DNA from: GCA-2786165 sp964625775
GTDB taxonomy: Bacteria; Pseudomonadota; Gammaproteobacteria; Legionellales; Legionellaceae
Direction of reading: 5' to 3'
DNA: 38,306 bases
NCBI GenBank assembly: GCA_964625775.1
Contig: CAZVEH010000020.1
Span: forward strand, 1 to 38,306
Shown here: positions 15,920-25,529 of the stretch, in pieces
Numbering within the stretch: position 1 is the first letter of the stretch
Layout of the letters: each line of letters starts with the position of its first letter
Notes under the pieces: generated by a model
The model's database searches: none
Told to the model about the DNA's origin: nothing
What the model saw: only the letters and a program-made list of their open reading frames with translations
Position numbers and translations under genes: made by a program

Positions 15920-16240
15920 CAATATAGATCTGTACCTGATGCTTCAAGCTTTCACATCACAGATGTCTTAAGGCTGATGTGCCCTGCTGCTATGCACTAT
16001 GCTTTATGGAAAACATATTGTATTGAAATCCTAAAATACATTTTGTTGCCAAATATATCAACTATAGTATATTAATAATGAGTGTTAATAACCGAGCCAT
16101 GGAGTCAGAACACTCAATTAAAAAACATTGATTTAAAATATGCTGCTCATTAAAGCCGAATAAATCGGTTTTGAATAAATGGCCATTAAAGTTGCTCAGA
16201 ATGGCATGAACTATACAATTACTTTATAAGGATATAAAGC
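15920..16240. other. Intergenic stretch with hairpin and promoter before phaC
   Basis: No gene is visible. A hairpin with 7-base arms (CACATCA 15953-15959, TGATGTG 15975-15981) follows the fusion gene and could help end its transcript, though no T-run follows. A promoter-like pair lies further on. Confidence 0.5.
16046..16073 (+). promoter_or_regulatory. Putative promoter of the phaC cluster
   Basis: TTGCCA (16046-16051) and TATATT (16068-16073) are 16 bases apart. They lie about 170 bases upstream of the phaC start, in a very AT-rich stretch. Confidence 0.35.
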
Positions 16241-18040
16241 ATGGATAGAAGCAGACTGGAGAAAAAAAACACCTCAAATCGGTTCGTTACTATACATGAT
16301 AAGCAACATGCCTCTCAAAATGATAGTGAACATCACGATACGAACAATGTTGAAGAACTAAGCAATTTCTTTATGATGTTTGATAAACTCTTTCAAGCAA
16401 GCCTGGCAAAAATAAGCATGGGCGTTAGTCCAGCAGCCATTGGAAGCGCTTACTGTTCTTGGATTTTACAACTTATTCAATCACCTGGGCATTTATTGGA
16501 CTTAGCACTGTATCCTGCCATACATGGCAGTGATTATGTCACTCATATATTACGTGCTGACATGCCTGATCAAGGAGACGATGTTCGTTTTTGCAAAGAA
16601 AGTTGGCAAATGATGCCTTGGCGTTTATATGCCGAGAGTTTTCTTCACCTGGAAAATTGGTGGCAACATGCAACCACAGATGTTCCCGGTCTTTCAAAAC
16701 GTGTGGAGCGGACTATTTCCTTTTGTGCGCGCCAAATACTTGATGCATTATCTCCTTCTAACTTTATTTGGTCTAATCCAGAGTTATTTAATAAAACCAT
16801 ACAGTCAGGCGGTTTAAATTTAATTCAAGGAACCGAAATTGCTATGGAACACATGCTTGCAAAGGCGACTGGTATGCCGCCGCCTGGTGCGGAAAATTTT
16901 ATACCGGGTATCAATGTTGCGATCACACCCGGTAAAATTGTGTTTACAAATCATCTGATTGAACTGATTCAATATGCACCGCAAACCAAAACGGTTTATA
17001 AAGAACCGATTTTGATTCTTTCTGCATGGATCATGAAGTATTACATTCTAGATTTATCCCCTCACAATTCATTAGTAAAATGGTTGGTTTCAAAAGGCCA
17101 TACCGTTTTTATTGTCTCTTGGCGTAATCCAGGAAAAGAAGATCGAGACCTAGGTTTGGACGACTACTATCGCCAAGGGGCCATGGCTGCCATTGATATA
17201 GTGTGTAAGCTGGTCCCTAAAACTCAAATCCATTTGATGGGATATTGTCTAGGCGGCACCTTAGCGATGATCGTTGCTGCAGCGATGGGTCGTGATGATG
17301 ATCAACGTCTTAAAAGCCTCTCTCTGCTTGCAGCACAGGGTGATTTCACGGAGGCAGGCGATTTGATGCTATTTATTACTGAAAGTGAAATATCATTTCT
17401 TAAGAACCTAATGTGGGAACAAGGTTACCTCGATACAAAGCAAATGGCTGGGTCGTTTCAAATGCTCCGATCTTATGATCTGATATGGTCAAAAATAGTG
17501 GATGATTATATGCATGGCAAGCAACGAGGTATGGTCGATTTACTGGCTTGGAATGCAGATGCCACAAGAATGCCTTATAGAATGCACACCGAGTATCTTG
17601 AAAAGCTTTTTTTGAACAATGACTTTGCGGCTGGCCGTTTTAAAGTGGAAGGCGAATTGATAGCGCCCAAAAACATCCAGTTGCCCATTTTTGCTGTCAG
17701 CACTGAAAAGGACCACGTTGCGCCATGGAAATCTGTGTATAAAATTCATCTCATGACAAACACAGACATTACATTCGTATTAACCAACGGGGGGCATAAT
17801 GCGGGCATCATCAGTGAGCCAGATCATGATGGTCGCTTTTATCATATCAACGAACATAAAAGTCACAGCCATTATTGGGGACCCAACAAATGGTTGAAAT
17901 CAGCCGAAAAACGGGAGGGTTCATGGTGGCTCGCCTGGCATGAGTGGCTGGTAACCTATAGTAGTGTCAAGCGTGTTTCACCACCCAGTCTCGATAAGCA
18001 ACTTCCTGCTGCGCCTGGCACGTATGTGATGCAAAAATAG
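16241..18040 (+). CDS. phaC: Poly(3-hydroxyalkanoate) synthase
   Basis: The enzyme joins (R)-3-hydroxyacyl-CoA units into polyester storage granules. The protein has 599 residues, the size of class I synthases. AAGGA precedes the ATG. After a polar N-terminus come the PhaC N-terminal domain (~90-260) and the alpha/beta-hydrolase core. The lipase-like box reads GYCLGG with nucleophile Cys336, the acid is Asp491 in EKDHVAPW, and the base is His519 in NGGHNAGI. SWRNP and HYWGPN are also typical. All three catalytic residues are present. No phaA or phaB lies nearby. Monomers could instead come from the MaoC-type hydratase at 22216. It is the first gene of a same-strand cluster, 7 bases before nhaA. 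Confidence 0.93.
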   Translation: MDRSRLEKKNTSNRFVTIHDKQHASQNDSEHHDTNNVEELSNFFMMFDKLFQASLAKISMGVSPAAIGSAYCSWILQLIQSPGHLLDLALYPAIHGSDYVTHILRADMPDQGDDVRFCKESWQMMPWRLYAESFLHLENWWQHATTDVPGLSKRVERTISFCARQILDALSPSNFIWSNPELFNKTIQSGGLNLIQGTEIAMEHMLAKATGMPPPGAENFIPGINVAITPGKIVFTNHLIELIQYAPQTKTVYKEPILILSAWIMKYYILDLSPHNSLVKWLVSKGHTVFIVSWRNPGKEDRDLGLDDYYRQGAMAAIDIVCKLVPKTQIHLMGYCLGGTLAMIVAAAMGRDDDQRLKSLSLLAAQGDFTEAGDLMLFITESEISFLKNLMWEQGYLDTKQMAGSFQMLRSYDLIWSKIVDDYMHGKQRGMVDLLAWNADATRMPYRMHTEYLEKLFLNNDFAAGRFKVEGELIAPKNIQLPIFAVSTEKDHVAPWKSVYKIHLMTNTDITFVLTNGGHNAGIISEPDHDGRFYHINEHKSHSHYWGPNKWLKSAEKREGSWWLAWHEWLVTYSSVKRVSPPSLDKQLPAAPGTYVMQK

Positions 18041-18047
18041 GATTGTT

Positions 18048-19205
18048 ATGAATAATAAGTCGAACTCCTTTTACAACATGGAAACGCTTGGCGGCGTGCT
18101 ACTATTTATTGCTGCCGTACTTGCTTTAATCGTAGCTAACTCACCCTACCGTGAGGCCTATAACTATGTTTTGCAAACCAAGGCGACGGTTGGCATTGAT
18201 CACTTTCTCATTAAAAAACCGCTTATATTATGGGTTAACGATGGTTTGATGGCGATTTACTTTATGCTGATTGGCCTTGAAATTAAACGAGAGATTAAAC
18301 GAGGTGTTCTAAGCAATAAAACCAGCCTTATGACACCCGCGATTACGGCCTTAAGTGGTCTTTTGGTACCGGCCTTAATATTCGCTTTTTTTAATATCCA
18401 TCATCCAGTTTACTTACAAGGATGGGCTATACCCACTGCCACTGACATAGCTTTTACGTTGGGTATTGTATCTCTTCTAGGGTCTCGTATTCCCCTTTCC
18501 TTTAAAATTCTAATCACAGCAATAGCAATTTTTGATGATATTGCTGCCATAGTGATCATTGCGATTTTTTATACAAAATCACTATCCCTGCTCTCGCTTT
18601 CTTTTGCTTTATTGTTGACCGCCATTTTAATTGGCTTGAATTATTTCAAATGTCGTCGCGTTTCTGTTTTCATGATCATTGGCATAGCATTATGGGTTGC
18701 TGTATTGAACTCAGGTGTGCATGCAACGTTAGCGGGCATCGTGATTGCGATGACAATACCTGATAAAGGCAAAGAATCTATGCTGACTCGCTTGGAAGAC
18801 GGTCTCCACCATTGGATTGTGTTTCTCATTCTTCCCGTTTTCGCATTTGCAAACGCGGGGGTTACATTTATAGGTCTTGATTTATCGATGTTTACTCATC
18901 CTATTGTCTTAGGTATCACCTGCGGTTTGTTTTTTGGCAAGCAAATAGGGATTTTTCTACCCCTGACTTATTTTGTTAAATATAAGCAACTGCTTAAAGA
19001 TGATCACATTAATCTTAAACAAGTGTATGGTATTTCGTTAATTTGTGGCGTGGGTTTTACCATGAGTTTGTTTATTGGTTCATTAGCTTACCAACATAGT
19101 CAACTTAACTTGATGCCTTTGGTGAAAATCGGCGTGGTATTGGGTTCATTGGTTGCCGGTCTAGCGGGATTTTTAGTGCTAAAAAGAGTATCTCGTAAAC
19201 ATTAG
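18048..19205 (+). CDS. nhaA: Na+/H+ antiporter NhaA
   Basis: An inner-membrane antiporter of 385 residues that expels Na+ (or Li+) in exchange for protons and controls internal pH. The whole protein is hydrophobic, with about 12 spans. The sensor loop IGLEIKREIKRG (75-86) is family-typical. The ion site is complete: Asp133 in ATDIAFTLG and the pair Asp163-Asp164 in FDDIAAIVI, at the same numbers as in E. coli NhaA. It is 7 bases after phaC, probably in the same transcript, and followed by a stress-protein remnant and a P-type ATPase. The group therefore combines ion homeostasis with acyl metabolism. Confidence 0.95.
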   Translation: MNNKSNSFYNMETLGGVLLFIAAVLALIVANSPYREAYNYVLQTKATVGIDHFLIKKPLILWVNDGLMAIYFMLIGLEIKREIKRGVLSNKTSLMTPAITALSGLLVPALIFAFFNIHHPVYLQGWAIPTATDIAFTLGIVSLLGSRIPLSFKILITAIAIFDDIAAIVIIAIFYTKSLSLLSLSFALLLTAILIGLNYFKCRRVSVFMIIGIALWVAVLNSGVHATLAGIVIAMTIPDKGKESMLTRLEDGLHHWIVFLILPVFAFANAGVTFIGLDLSMFTHPIVLGITCGLFFGKQIGIFLPLTYFVKYKQLLKDDHINLKQVYGISLICGVGFTMSLFIGSLAYQHSQLNLMPLVKIGVVLGSLVAGLAGFLVLKRVSRKH

Positions 19206-19277
19206 GAGATTCTGTTGCTAGCGAGACTTTCTAGCTTGTCTTCTATACTTTACCCTTTTATCAAAGAGGAGCAGGTG

Positions 19278-19427
19278 ATGCAGCAATTCAGTAACATTTT
19301 ATTTGTGAGTGTGGGTCAAGACAAAACAAAAACATTGGCGCAACTACTTGAGTTTATGGACGTTCACTGTGCAAAACTAGGTATACTTACTATTTATCCC
19401 TTGTTTCCTGATACCCTAAAGGCGTAG
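19278..19427 (+). pseudogene. Truncated universal-stress-protein-like ORF (49 residues)
   Basis: An ATG at 19278 behind GAGGAGCAGG starts MQQFSNILFVSVGQDKTKTL and ends ILTIYPLFPDTLKA after 49 codons. The first strand (FSNILFVSV), a helix with a conserved alternation and a second strand (LGILTIYP) match the first third of a UspA domain, which is normally about 140 residues. Its stop is five bases before the ATPase start. Either it is a remnant whose downstream part was deleted cleanly, or a short stand-alone protein kept for translational coupling. The strong ribosome site favours translation. The assignment is tentative. Confidence 0.4.
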
Positions 19428-19432
19428 TACAG

Positions 19433-22168
19433 ATGTCACTTCAAGATGGTTACGCAGAACAGACGTGGTACGAACAACCGGTGGACGTAGCTCTGCGTAT
19501 TTTAAAAACAACAGAGACAGGATTAAGTGAAAAAGACGCTCAAAAAAGGTTAGAAACATTCGGTTATAATCGTTTGCCAGAACCACCCAAAAAAAATAAA
19601 TTGCTCCGTTTTCTCTTGCAATTCCATAATATTTTGATTTATGTATTACTAGGAGCAGCTCTGATTACGGGTCTGCTTCAGCATCTAACAGATACCTTTG
19701 TGATTTTAGCCGTTGTCGTTATTAATGCGCTCATCGGTTTCATTCAGGAAGGAAAAGCGGAAGAAGCCTTGGACGCTATTCGTAAACTACTCTTTACCAG
19801 GGCAAGCGTATTGCGTAACAGTGAGCGACGCAGTGTCGCAGGAGAAATGCTTGTGCCTGGTGACGTGGTTTTGTTGGAAGCTGGCGACAAGGTACCTGCT
19901 GATCTACGTTTACTGAAAACACATGGGCTCACTGTCCAAGAATCTATTCTCACTGGTGAGTCTGTTCCTGTTGAAAAAAATGTTAAACCCGTTATGAAAA
20001 ATGCCGCTCTTGGGGATCACAGTTGCATGGCATATAGCGGTACTTTGGTAACCAATGGTCAGGGTACCGGTGTGGTCGTCGAAACAGGAAAATCAACCCA
20101 AATCGGGCGTATCAGTGGTTTATTATCTCAGGTCACCCTACTCACCACACCATTGGTCGCACAAATGGCATTATTTGCAAAATGGCTTACCGTCCTAATA
20201 TTAGTTATGGCTGCAATACTTCTTGCCTATGGTTACTTCGTTCAACACTATGCTTTTGACGAACTATTCATGATTGTAGTCAGTTTGTCTGTTGCTGCTA
20301 TTCCTGAAGGACTTCCTGCCGTTTTTTCTATTACATTGGCCATCGGTGTGCGGGCTATGGCAAGACGCAATGCAATTGTGCGCCATTTACCAGCCATTGA
20401 AACCCTTGGATCTGTTTCTGTGATATGTACTGACAAAACAGGCACACTGACCCTCAATGAAATGTCAGTGGCTTCCGTTGTCACAGGCGCTCACCAGTTT
20501 ATTTTAGAGGGTTCTGGTTATGAACCTGTGGGTGACATTGTCTTGAAAAAGAAGCCAGTTGATACTCATGAATACCCTGTTCTACAGGAGATCGCACGCG
20601 CCGCAAGCCTTTGCAATGAAGCTTCTCTGCATGAGCACGAAGGCCAGTGGGTGATGGAGGGCGACCCCATGGAAGGAGCGCTCTTAACCTTTGCTGGAAA
20701 AACAGATCTTATCCTTCACGAGGAAAGAAACGCTTGGACACGCACTGATACAATTCCTTTTGATGCACGACATCGATTTATGGCAACCTTGCATCACAGC
20801 CATTTTAATACAGCATTCATTTTTGTTAAGGGTGCACCCGAGCAAATTTTAAATATGTGCCAAGATCAAAGAAGTGAGGATGGCCAGTTAGAACCATTAA
20901 ACATCAACCACTGGTTGGAACAAATTGAGGCTATTGCGGCAGAAGGTCAGCGTGTTTTGGCTTTTGCGGTGCGCCCAATTGCCTCTGATCATACTGTTTT
21001 AGAGGTTACTGATGTGGAACACAGTCTGACTTTACTGGGTATGGTGGGCTTGATTGACCCACCCAGACCCGAGGCAATGGCATCCGTTGCTCAATGTCAC
21101 AAAGCAGGCATTCAAGTCAAAATGATAACAGGCGACCATGCCAGTACAGCAGTTGCTATTGGTCAGAAAATAGGGCTTAAAAACACAAGCAATGTTCTAA
21201 CTGGTACAGATTTGGATAAACTAGACGATGATTCGCTCAGGACAGCGGTATTGGCAACAGATATTTTTGCCCGCACCAGTCCTGAACATAAACTTAGACT
21301 GGTGATGGCCCTCCAATCTCATGGGATGACCGTTGCAATGACTGGCGATGGCGTTAATGATGCGCCTGCGCTGAAACGAGCAGATGCGGGCATTGCCATG
21401 GGCAAAAAAGGCAGCGAAGTGGCCAAGGAAGCAGCTGATTTAATATTGACGGATGATAACTTTACCTCTATAGAAGCTGCTGTACGTGAAGGACGTACTG
21501 TGTATGACAACCTTAAAAAAGTAATCAGTTGGACTCTGCCTACGAACGCTGGAGAGACAATGACGCTTATGGTTGCATTGCTGTTTGGTATGAATCTTCC
21601 CGTAACCCCTATTCAGATTTTATGGATCAACCTGATTACTACGATTACCCTTGGCATGACGCTGGCTTTTGAGCCCACTGAGGAAAGTACCATGCGTCGA
21701 CCACCTAGGCCACGTGATCAGCCTTTGCTTACAGGGGTTTTGGTATGGCATATTGCAGTGGTTTCCGTTCTTTTTGTCTGTGGCGTGTTTGCTATTTACT
21801 TTTATGCCTTAGAGCGCCACTATTCAGTTGAGCTTGCGCGCACTATCGCTCTCAACACATTGGTCGTTATGGAAATCTTCCATTTATTCTTTATCCGAAA
21901 TATATATGGTACCTCGTTGACTTGGAAAGCGGTGAAAGGAACTAGAGTCGTGTGGCTATCTGTTATTATTTTAACAATGGCGCAATTCGCCATAACTTAT
22001 ATCCCATTTTTACAACGAATTTTCTCTACAAAACCAATTCCCTTGTTTGATGGCGTACTTATTGTCATCTTAGGGATTGTTTTTTTTGCTATTCTTGAGA
22101 TTGAAAAACAACTTCGGTTGCTTGTTTTCGGTAAAAATCAAGCACATGATGCAAAACATGGGACTTAA
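19433..22168 (+). CDS. P-type cation-transporting ATPase (P2 type)
   Basis: An inner-membrane ion pump of 911 residues, full length for P2-type ATPases. In order: an N-terminal cation-ATPase domain (GYAEQTWYEQPVDVALRIL), the actuator with TGES (174-177), the M4 ion-site loop PEGLP (291-295), the phosphorylation motif DKTGTLT with Asp334, the hinge TGDGVND (637-643), and four C-terminal membrane helices with NLITTITLGMTLAFEPTEES. All catalytic motifs are intact. The ion cannot be fixed from sequence: the M4 motif fits Ca2+ pumps, but bacterial relatives include Na+/K+/H+ pumps. The start is preceded by AAAGG. It lies within the phaC-nhaA cluster. Confidence 0.92.
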   Translation: MSLQDGYAEQTWYEQPVDVALRILKTTETGLSEKDAQKRLETFGYNRLPEPPKKNKLLRFLLQFHNILIYVLLGAALITGLLQHLTDTFVILAVVVINALIGFIQEGKAEEALDAIRKLLFTRASVLRNSERRSVAGEMLVPGDVVLLEAGDKVPADLRLLKTHGLTVQESILTGESVPVEKNVKPVMKNAALGDHSCMAYSGTLVTNGQGTGVVVETGKSTQIGRISGLLSQVTLLTTPLVAQMALFAKWLTVLILVMAAILLAYGYFVQHYAFDELFMIVVSLSVAAIPEGLPAVFSITLAIGVRAMARRNAIVRHLPAIETLGSVSVICTDKTGTLTLNEMSVASVVTGAHQFILEGSGYEPVGDIVLKKKPVDTHEYPVLQEIARAASLCNEASLHEHEGQWVMEGDPMEGALLTFAGKTDLILHEERNAWTRTDTIPFDARHRFMATLHHSHFNTAFIFVKGAPEQILNMCQDQRSEDGQLEPLNINHWLEQIEAIAAEGQRVLAFAVRPIASDHTVLEVTDVEHSLTLLGMVGLIDPPRPEAMASVAQCHKAGIQVKMITGDHASTAVAIGQKIGLKNTSNVLTGTDLDKLDDDSLRTAVLATDIFARTSPEHKLRLVMALQSHGMTVAMTGDGVNDAPALKRADAGIAMGKKGSEVAKEAADLILTDDNFTSIEAAVREGRTVYDNLKKVISWTLPTNAGETMTLMVALLFGMNLPVTPIQILWINLITTITLGMTLAFEPTEESTMRRPPRPRDQPLLTGVLVWHIAVVSVLFVCGVFAIYFYALERHYSVELARTIALNTLVVMEIFHLFFIRNIYGTSLTWKAVKGTRVVWLSVIILTMAQFAITYIPFLQRIFSTKPIPLFDGVLIVILGIVFFAILEIEKQLRLLVFGKNQAHDAKHGT

Positions 22169-22215
22169 GATAGGGGTGTTTAGCGCCTACGCAGAGCACA
22201 CCAAAGGAGAAAACA

Positions 22216-23619
22216 ATGGATAATGAGTTTCTTGAAAATGTTCCTTTTGATGAGCTTTCTCCCGGACGCCAGGCTAGCCTCAGTAAAACGTTGACGGAAA
22301 AGGATATCATGCTTTTTGCAGCGGTGTCCGGCGATGTGAACCCTGCTCACATGGATGAGGTATTTGCTCAAAGCGATATTTTTCATGGGATTGTGGGTCA
22401 TGGCATGTGGTTGGGATCGCTGATTTCTGCGCTACTGGGTACACTTTTACCAGGTCCTGGGACCATTTATCTGGAACAGAGTATCAAGTTTAAAAAACCC
22501 GTGCGCATTGGGGATACAATCACTGTCACGCTGCTTGTCCATGATAAACGTAGTGACAAACCGATTGTTACATTTGATTGCAAAGGTGTAAATCAGCATG
22601 GAGAGACAGTGGTTGAAGGACTCGCTACGGTTCTTGCCCCTACTAAGAAAATACGCCTTGCGCGCGCTCAACTGCCACACATAGAAGTTCACCAGGATCG
22701 CTTTCACGACATCATACAATCTTGCGAAGGCACTCAAGCCATCTTTACGGCGGTTGTGCACCCAGTGAAGGCTAGCGCATTACAGGCCATTGCTGACTGT
22801 GTACAAGCGGGACTGATCATTCCCATTTTAATTGGTCCATTGAACAGAATTAAACTGGCAGCCGCAGAGGTTGGAATTGATATATCTCCATGGGAACTCA
22901 TAGACACGGAGCATAGTGACGCAGCTGCAACGAAAGCTGCAGAGTTGGCAGCTAATGGAACAGTCGAAGCAATCATGAAAGGCTCTCTGAGCAGCCAAGA
23001 GTTACTGGCAGCACTTGTGCCTACGGCTGCTCACTTACGGACTAAATACCGTATTAGTCATGCTTATGTCATGGACGTGCCCTCCTATCATAAACCCCTT
23101 ATTGTTACCGATTCAGCCATCAATATTAGTCCAGACGCTGCCGATAAGGCTGATATTTGCCAAAACGCTATCAATCTCTGGCGAGTGTTGTACGGTGAGG
23201 ATAAACAGCCCAAAGTAGCAATACTTGCTGCTACAGAGTTTATTCATCCCAAAATGCAGGCTACTGCTGATGCTGCAGTGCTATGCAAAATGGCTGATCG
23301 CGGACAAATTACCCATGGAATTCTGGACGGACCCTTGGCTTTTGATAATGCGATTAATCAAAAAGCCGCAGAAGAAAAAGGAATTGTTTCCCCGGTCGCC
23401 GGAGATGCCGATATTCTTTTAGTGCCTGATATAGAATCCGGCAATATCCTTGCAAAACAGTTAACTTTCTTTGGACATGCTGACGCAGCAGGTATTGTAT
23501 TGGGCGCGCGGGTACCCATCATGTTATTCAGTCGAGCCGACTCGATACGCACAAAGTTATTATCTTGTGCATTGGCGGTAAAACTAGTGATGGCGCGTAA
23601 AGCAGGGAAAATCAAATGA
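22216..23619 (+). CDS. Fused MaoC-type enoyl-CoA hydratase / phosphate acyltransferase
   Basis: This 467-residue protein is a natural two-domain fusion found in several bacteria. Residues 1-145 are a MaoC hot-dog domain with the hydratase-2 motif SGDVNPAHMDEVFA (Asp40, His45), which hydrates trans-2-enoyl-CoA to (R)-3-hydroxyacyl-CoA, a direct precursor for PhaC. Residues ~155-467 are a phosphate acetyl/butyryltransferase domain (VEAIMKGSLSSQELLAALVP; HGILDGPLAFDNAIN; LVPDIESGNILAKQLTFF). It makes acyl-phosphate, the substrate of the kinase encoded next. AAAGGAG precedes the ATG. It overlaps the kinase gene by four bases (ATGA), so the two are translationally coupled. Confidence 0.92.
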   Translation: MDNEFLENVPFDELSPGRQASLSKTLTEKDIMLFAAVSGDVNPAHMDEVFAQSDIFHGIVGHGMWLGSLISALLGTLLPGPGTIYLEQSIKFKKPVRIGDTITVTLLVHDKRSDKPIVTFDCKGVNQHGETVVEGLATVLAPTKKIRLARAQLPHIEVHQDRFHDIIQSCEGTQAIFTAVVHPVKASALQAIADCVQAGLIIPILIGPLNRIKLAAAEVGIDISPWELIDTEHSDAAATKAAELAANGTVEAIMKGSLSSQELLAALVPTAAHLRTKYRISHAYVMDVPSYHKPLIVTDSAINISPDAADKADICQNAINLWRVLYGEDKQPKVAILAATEFIHPKMQATADAAVLCKMADRGQITHGILDGPLAFDNAINQKAAEEKGIVSPVAGDADILLVPDIESGNILAKQLTFFGHADAAGIVLGARVPIMLFSRADSIRTKLLSCALAVKLVMARKAGKIK

Positions 23620-24752
23620 CCAATGATCCTCAAAATATGATTCTTGTCATGAATACGGGATCATCCAGCGTTAAGTTTCAAGTATTTCTACAAAAAAAGG
23701 ACTTACCCCTAGTGGCAAAGGGTCAAATACGCAACTTAGGATTTTCTCCTCTTTTTGAAGTAACGATCACAGATTCGTTTCAGCATCCTACCATGCACCA
23801 AGAAGTTTTGTCAGACACAACTACGCATGAAACAGCAATTCACTATGTGCTCGATTGGATTGGGGCCCAAAGTCAAAGCTGGCATATTGGTTTAGCGGTT
23901 CATCGTGTCGTGCATGGTGGATTAAAATTTACCAGAAGTGTTCAACTTACAGATGAAATTATTTCTGAGTTATGGACATTTTGCCCTTTCGCACCGCTGC
24001 ATCAATCTTACAATTTGAGAGCCATATCAATTATCAGAGAACAACGACCTGATGTCGTGCAGATAGCCTGTTTCGACACAGCCTTTCATGCTAACCATAC
24101 TCCCCTATTTACCGAGTATGCTTTACCGCGGAAAATGCGTGATCAGGGGATTCGACGCTACGGTTTTCACGGCCTCTCTTACGAGTGGATTGTCCATTGC
24201 CTGCAGAAAGATGAGCCCAAATTGGCCGATGGCCGAATTATTGCAGCACATTTAGGCAATGGCGCAAGTCTTTGTGCCATAGATCGTGGGATAAGTATCG
24301 ATACGACTATGGGAATGACTGCGCTAGATGGATTGCCGATGGGATCTCGCTCTGGAAGCATCGATCCTGGTGTCGTTATTTATATGATTCGAGAACTCGG
24401 CTTAACTGTGGATGAAGTTGAATCTATTCTGTATAACACATCAGGTCTTTTGGGATTGTCTGAATGGACAAATGATGTCAGCCTACTCCAAAGCAGCGAT
24501 AATCCCAAAGCACAATTTGCACTCGATTATTTCTGCTTGAGAACAGCCCAATTTATAGGCATGATGGCAGTTGCATTAGGTGGTATCCATGGTATTGTAT
24601 TTACCGGTGGGATTGGAGAAAACTCGCAGGCCGTACGCGAGTCGATACTAAGCCATCTCGCCTTCCTGCAGCCAATTGCAACCCTGACCATTCCTGCCAA
24701 TGAGGAACGTATTATGGCAATGCACGCCATTGCTCTGATTCAACAGACATAA
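23616..24752 (+). CDS. ackA: Acetate/propionate kinase
   Basis: A 378-residue acetokinase that converts acyl-phosphate plus ADP to the acid plus ATP, or the reverse. Family motifs are NTGSSSVKF (13-21), AVHRVVHGGLKF, FDTAFHANH, RRYGFHGLSYEW, AAHLGNGASLCAI and GMTALDGLPMGSRSGSIDPG, then FTGGIGENS near the end. It is somewhat shorter than the ~400 residues usual for AckA but lacks no motif. It starts inside the stop of the acyltransferase gene (ATGA) and is followed after 9 bases by fabI. With the upstream acyltransferase it forms a Pta-Ack route between acyl-CoA and ATP. The preferred acyl length is not evident. Confidence 0.93.
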   Translation: MTNDPQNMILVMNTGSSSVKFQVFLQKKDLPLVAKGQIRNLGFSPLFEVTITDSFQHPTMHQEVLSDTTTHETAIHYVLDWIGAQSQSWHIGLAVHRVVHGGLKFTRSVQLTDEIISELWTFCPFAPLHQSYNLRAISIIREQRPDVVQIACFDTAFHANHTPLFTEYALPRKMRDQGIRRYGFHGLSYEWIVHCLQKDEPKLADGRIIAAHLGNGASLCAIDRGISIDTTMGMTALDGLPMGSRSGSIDPGVVIYMIRELGLTVDEVESILYNTSGLLGLSEWTNDVSLLQSSDNPKAQFALDYFCLRTAQFIGMMAVALGGIHGIVFTGGIGENSQAVRESILSHLAFLQPIATLTIPANEERIMAMHAIALIQQT

Positions 24753-24761
24753 GGAAATAAG

Positions 24762-25511
24762 ATGGATTTAAAAGGACTTGTGGTTGGTATCGCTAATGAG
24801 CATTCCATCGCTTGGGGGTGCGCAAAAATATTGCATAAAGAGGGTGCAGAGCTTGCGATTACTTATCAGAATGAAAAAGCAAAAGACTATGTTCAACCTT
24901 TAGCAGAAAGTGTAAAAGCCCCGATTGTCATGCCTTTGGATGTCACCGATTCAGGTCAACTTGATGCATTATTCCAAACTATTCAATCAACTTGGGGCCG
25001 ATTAGATTTTGTGATTCATTCTATTGCTTTTGCACCAAAAAGTGACTTACAAGGACGGGTTACAGATTGTTCACGTGAAGGATTTATAACGGCTATGGAC
25101 GTCTCGTGTCACTCCTTAATTCGTTTGGCAAAAGCGGCTGAACCGCTGATGACAAACGGTGGTAACATCATCACAATGAGTTATTATGGATCGGAAAAAG
25201 TCGTGCAAAATTACAATATTATGGGGCCAGTCAAAGCTGCCCTGGAAGCGTCAGTGCGATATTTGGCCATGGAGCTAGGCCATAAAAACATAAGAGTGAA
25301 CGCCTTGTCTCCGGGGCCTGTGAAAACTCGTGCTGCCTCAGGTTTGGTGGGATTTGATGCACTCATCCAAAAGGCCACGAGCGAGGCCCCACTGAACCAA
25401 GCAGTCACTATAGAAGAAATCGGTGAAGCCGCATCTTTTCTTATTTCAAAGACAAAGTCTATAACCGGTCAAATTATCTACTTAGATGGTGGCTATAACA
25501 TCAAGGACTAA
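24762..25511 (+). CDS. fabI: Enoyl-[acyl-carrier-protein] reductase (NADH), FabI type
   Basis: An SDR-family enzyme of 249 residues that performs the last reduction of each fatty-acid elongation cycle. The start GLVVGIANEHSIAWGCAKIL is the FabI cofactor loop. The catalytic set Tyr141, Tyr151 and Lys158 has the Tyr-x6-Lys spacing of FabI (YNIMGPVK). SPGPVKTRAASGL is the substrate-loop start, and the C-terminus ends IIYLDGGYNIKD. It is about 13 residues shorter than E. coli FabI. AAGGAAATAAG precedes the ATG, nine bases after ackA. Its place behind MaoC-Pta-AckA suggests it may be a second, specialised copy rather than the housekeeping one, which cannot be judged from the window. Confidence 0.92.
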   Translation: MDLKGLVVGIANEHSIAWGCAKILHKEGAELAITYQNEKAKDYVQPLAESVKAPIVMPLDVTDSGQLDALFQTIQSTWGRLDFVIHSIAFAPKSDLQGRVTDCSREGFITAMDVSCHSLIRLAKAAEPLMTNGGNIITMSYYGSEKVVQNYNIMGPVKAALEASVRYLAMELGHKNIRVNALSPGPVKTRAASGLVGFDALIQKATSEAPLNQAVTIEEIGEAASFLISKTKSITGQIIYLDGGYNIKD

Positions 25512-25529
25512 CGGGATTGCACAGCCGCT

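Noticed and set aside
20248..20484. Several open frames antisense to the P-type ATPase, acyltransferase and kinase genes
   Set aside because: They mirror highly conserved coding sequence and have no ribosome sites or recognisable domains.
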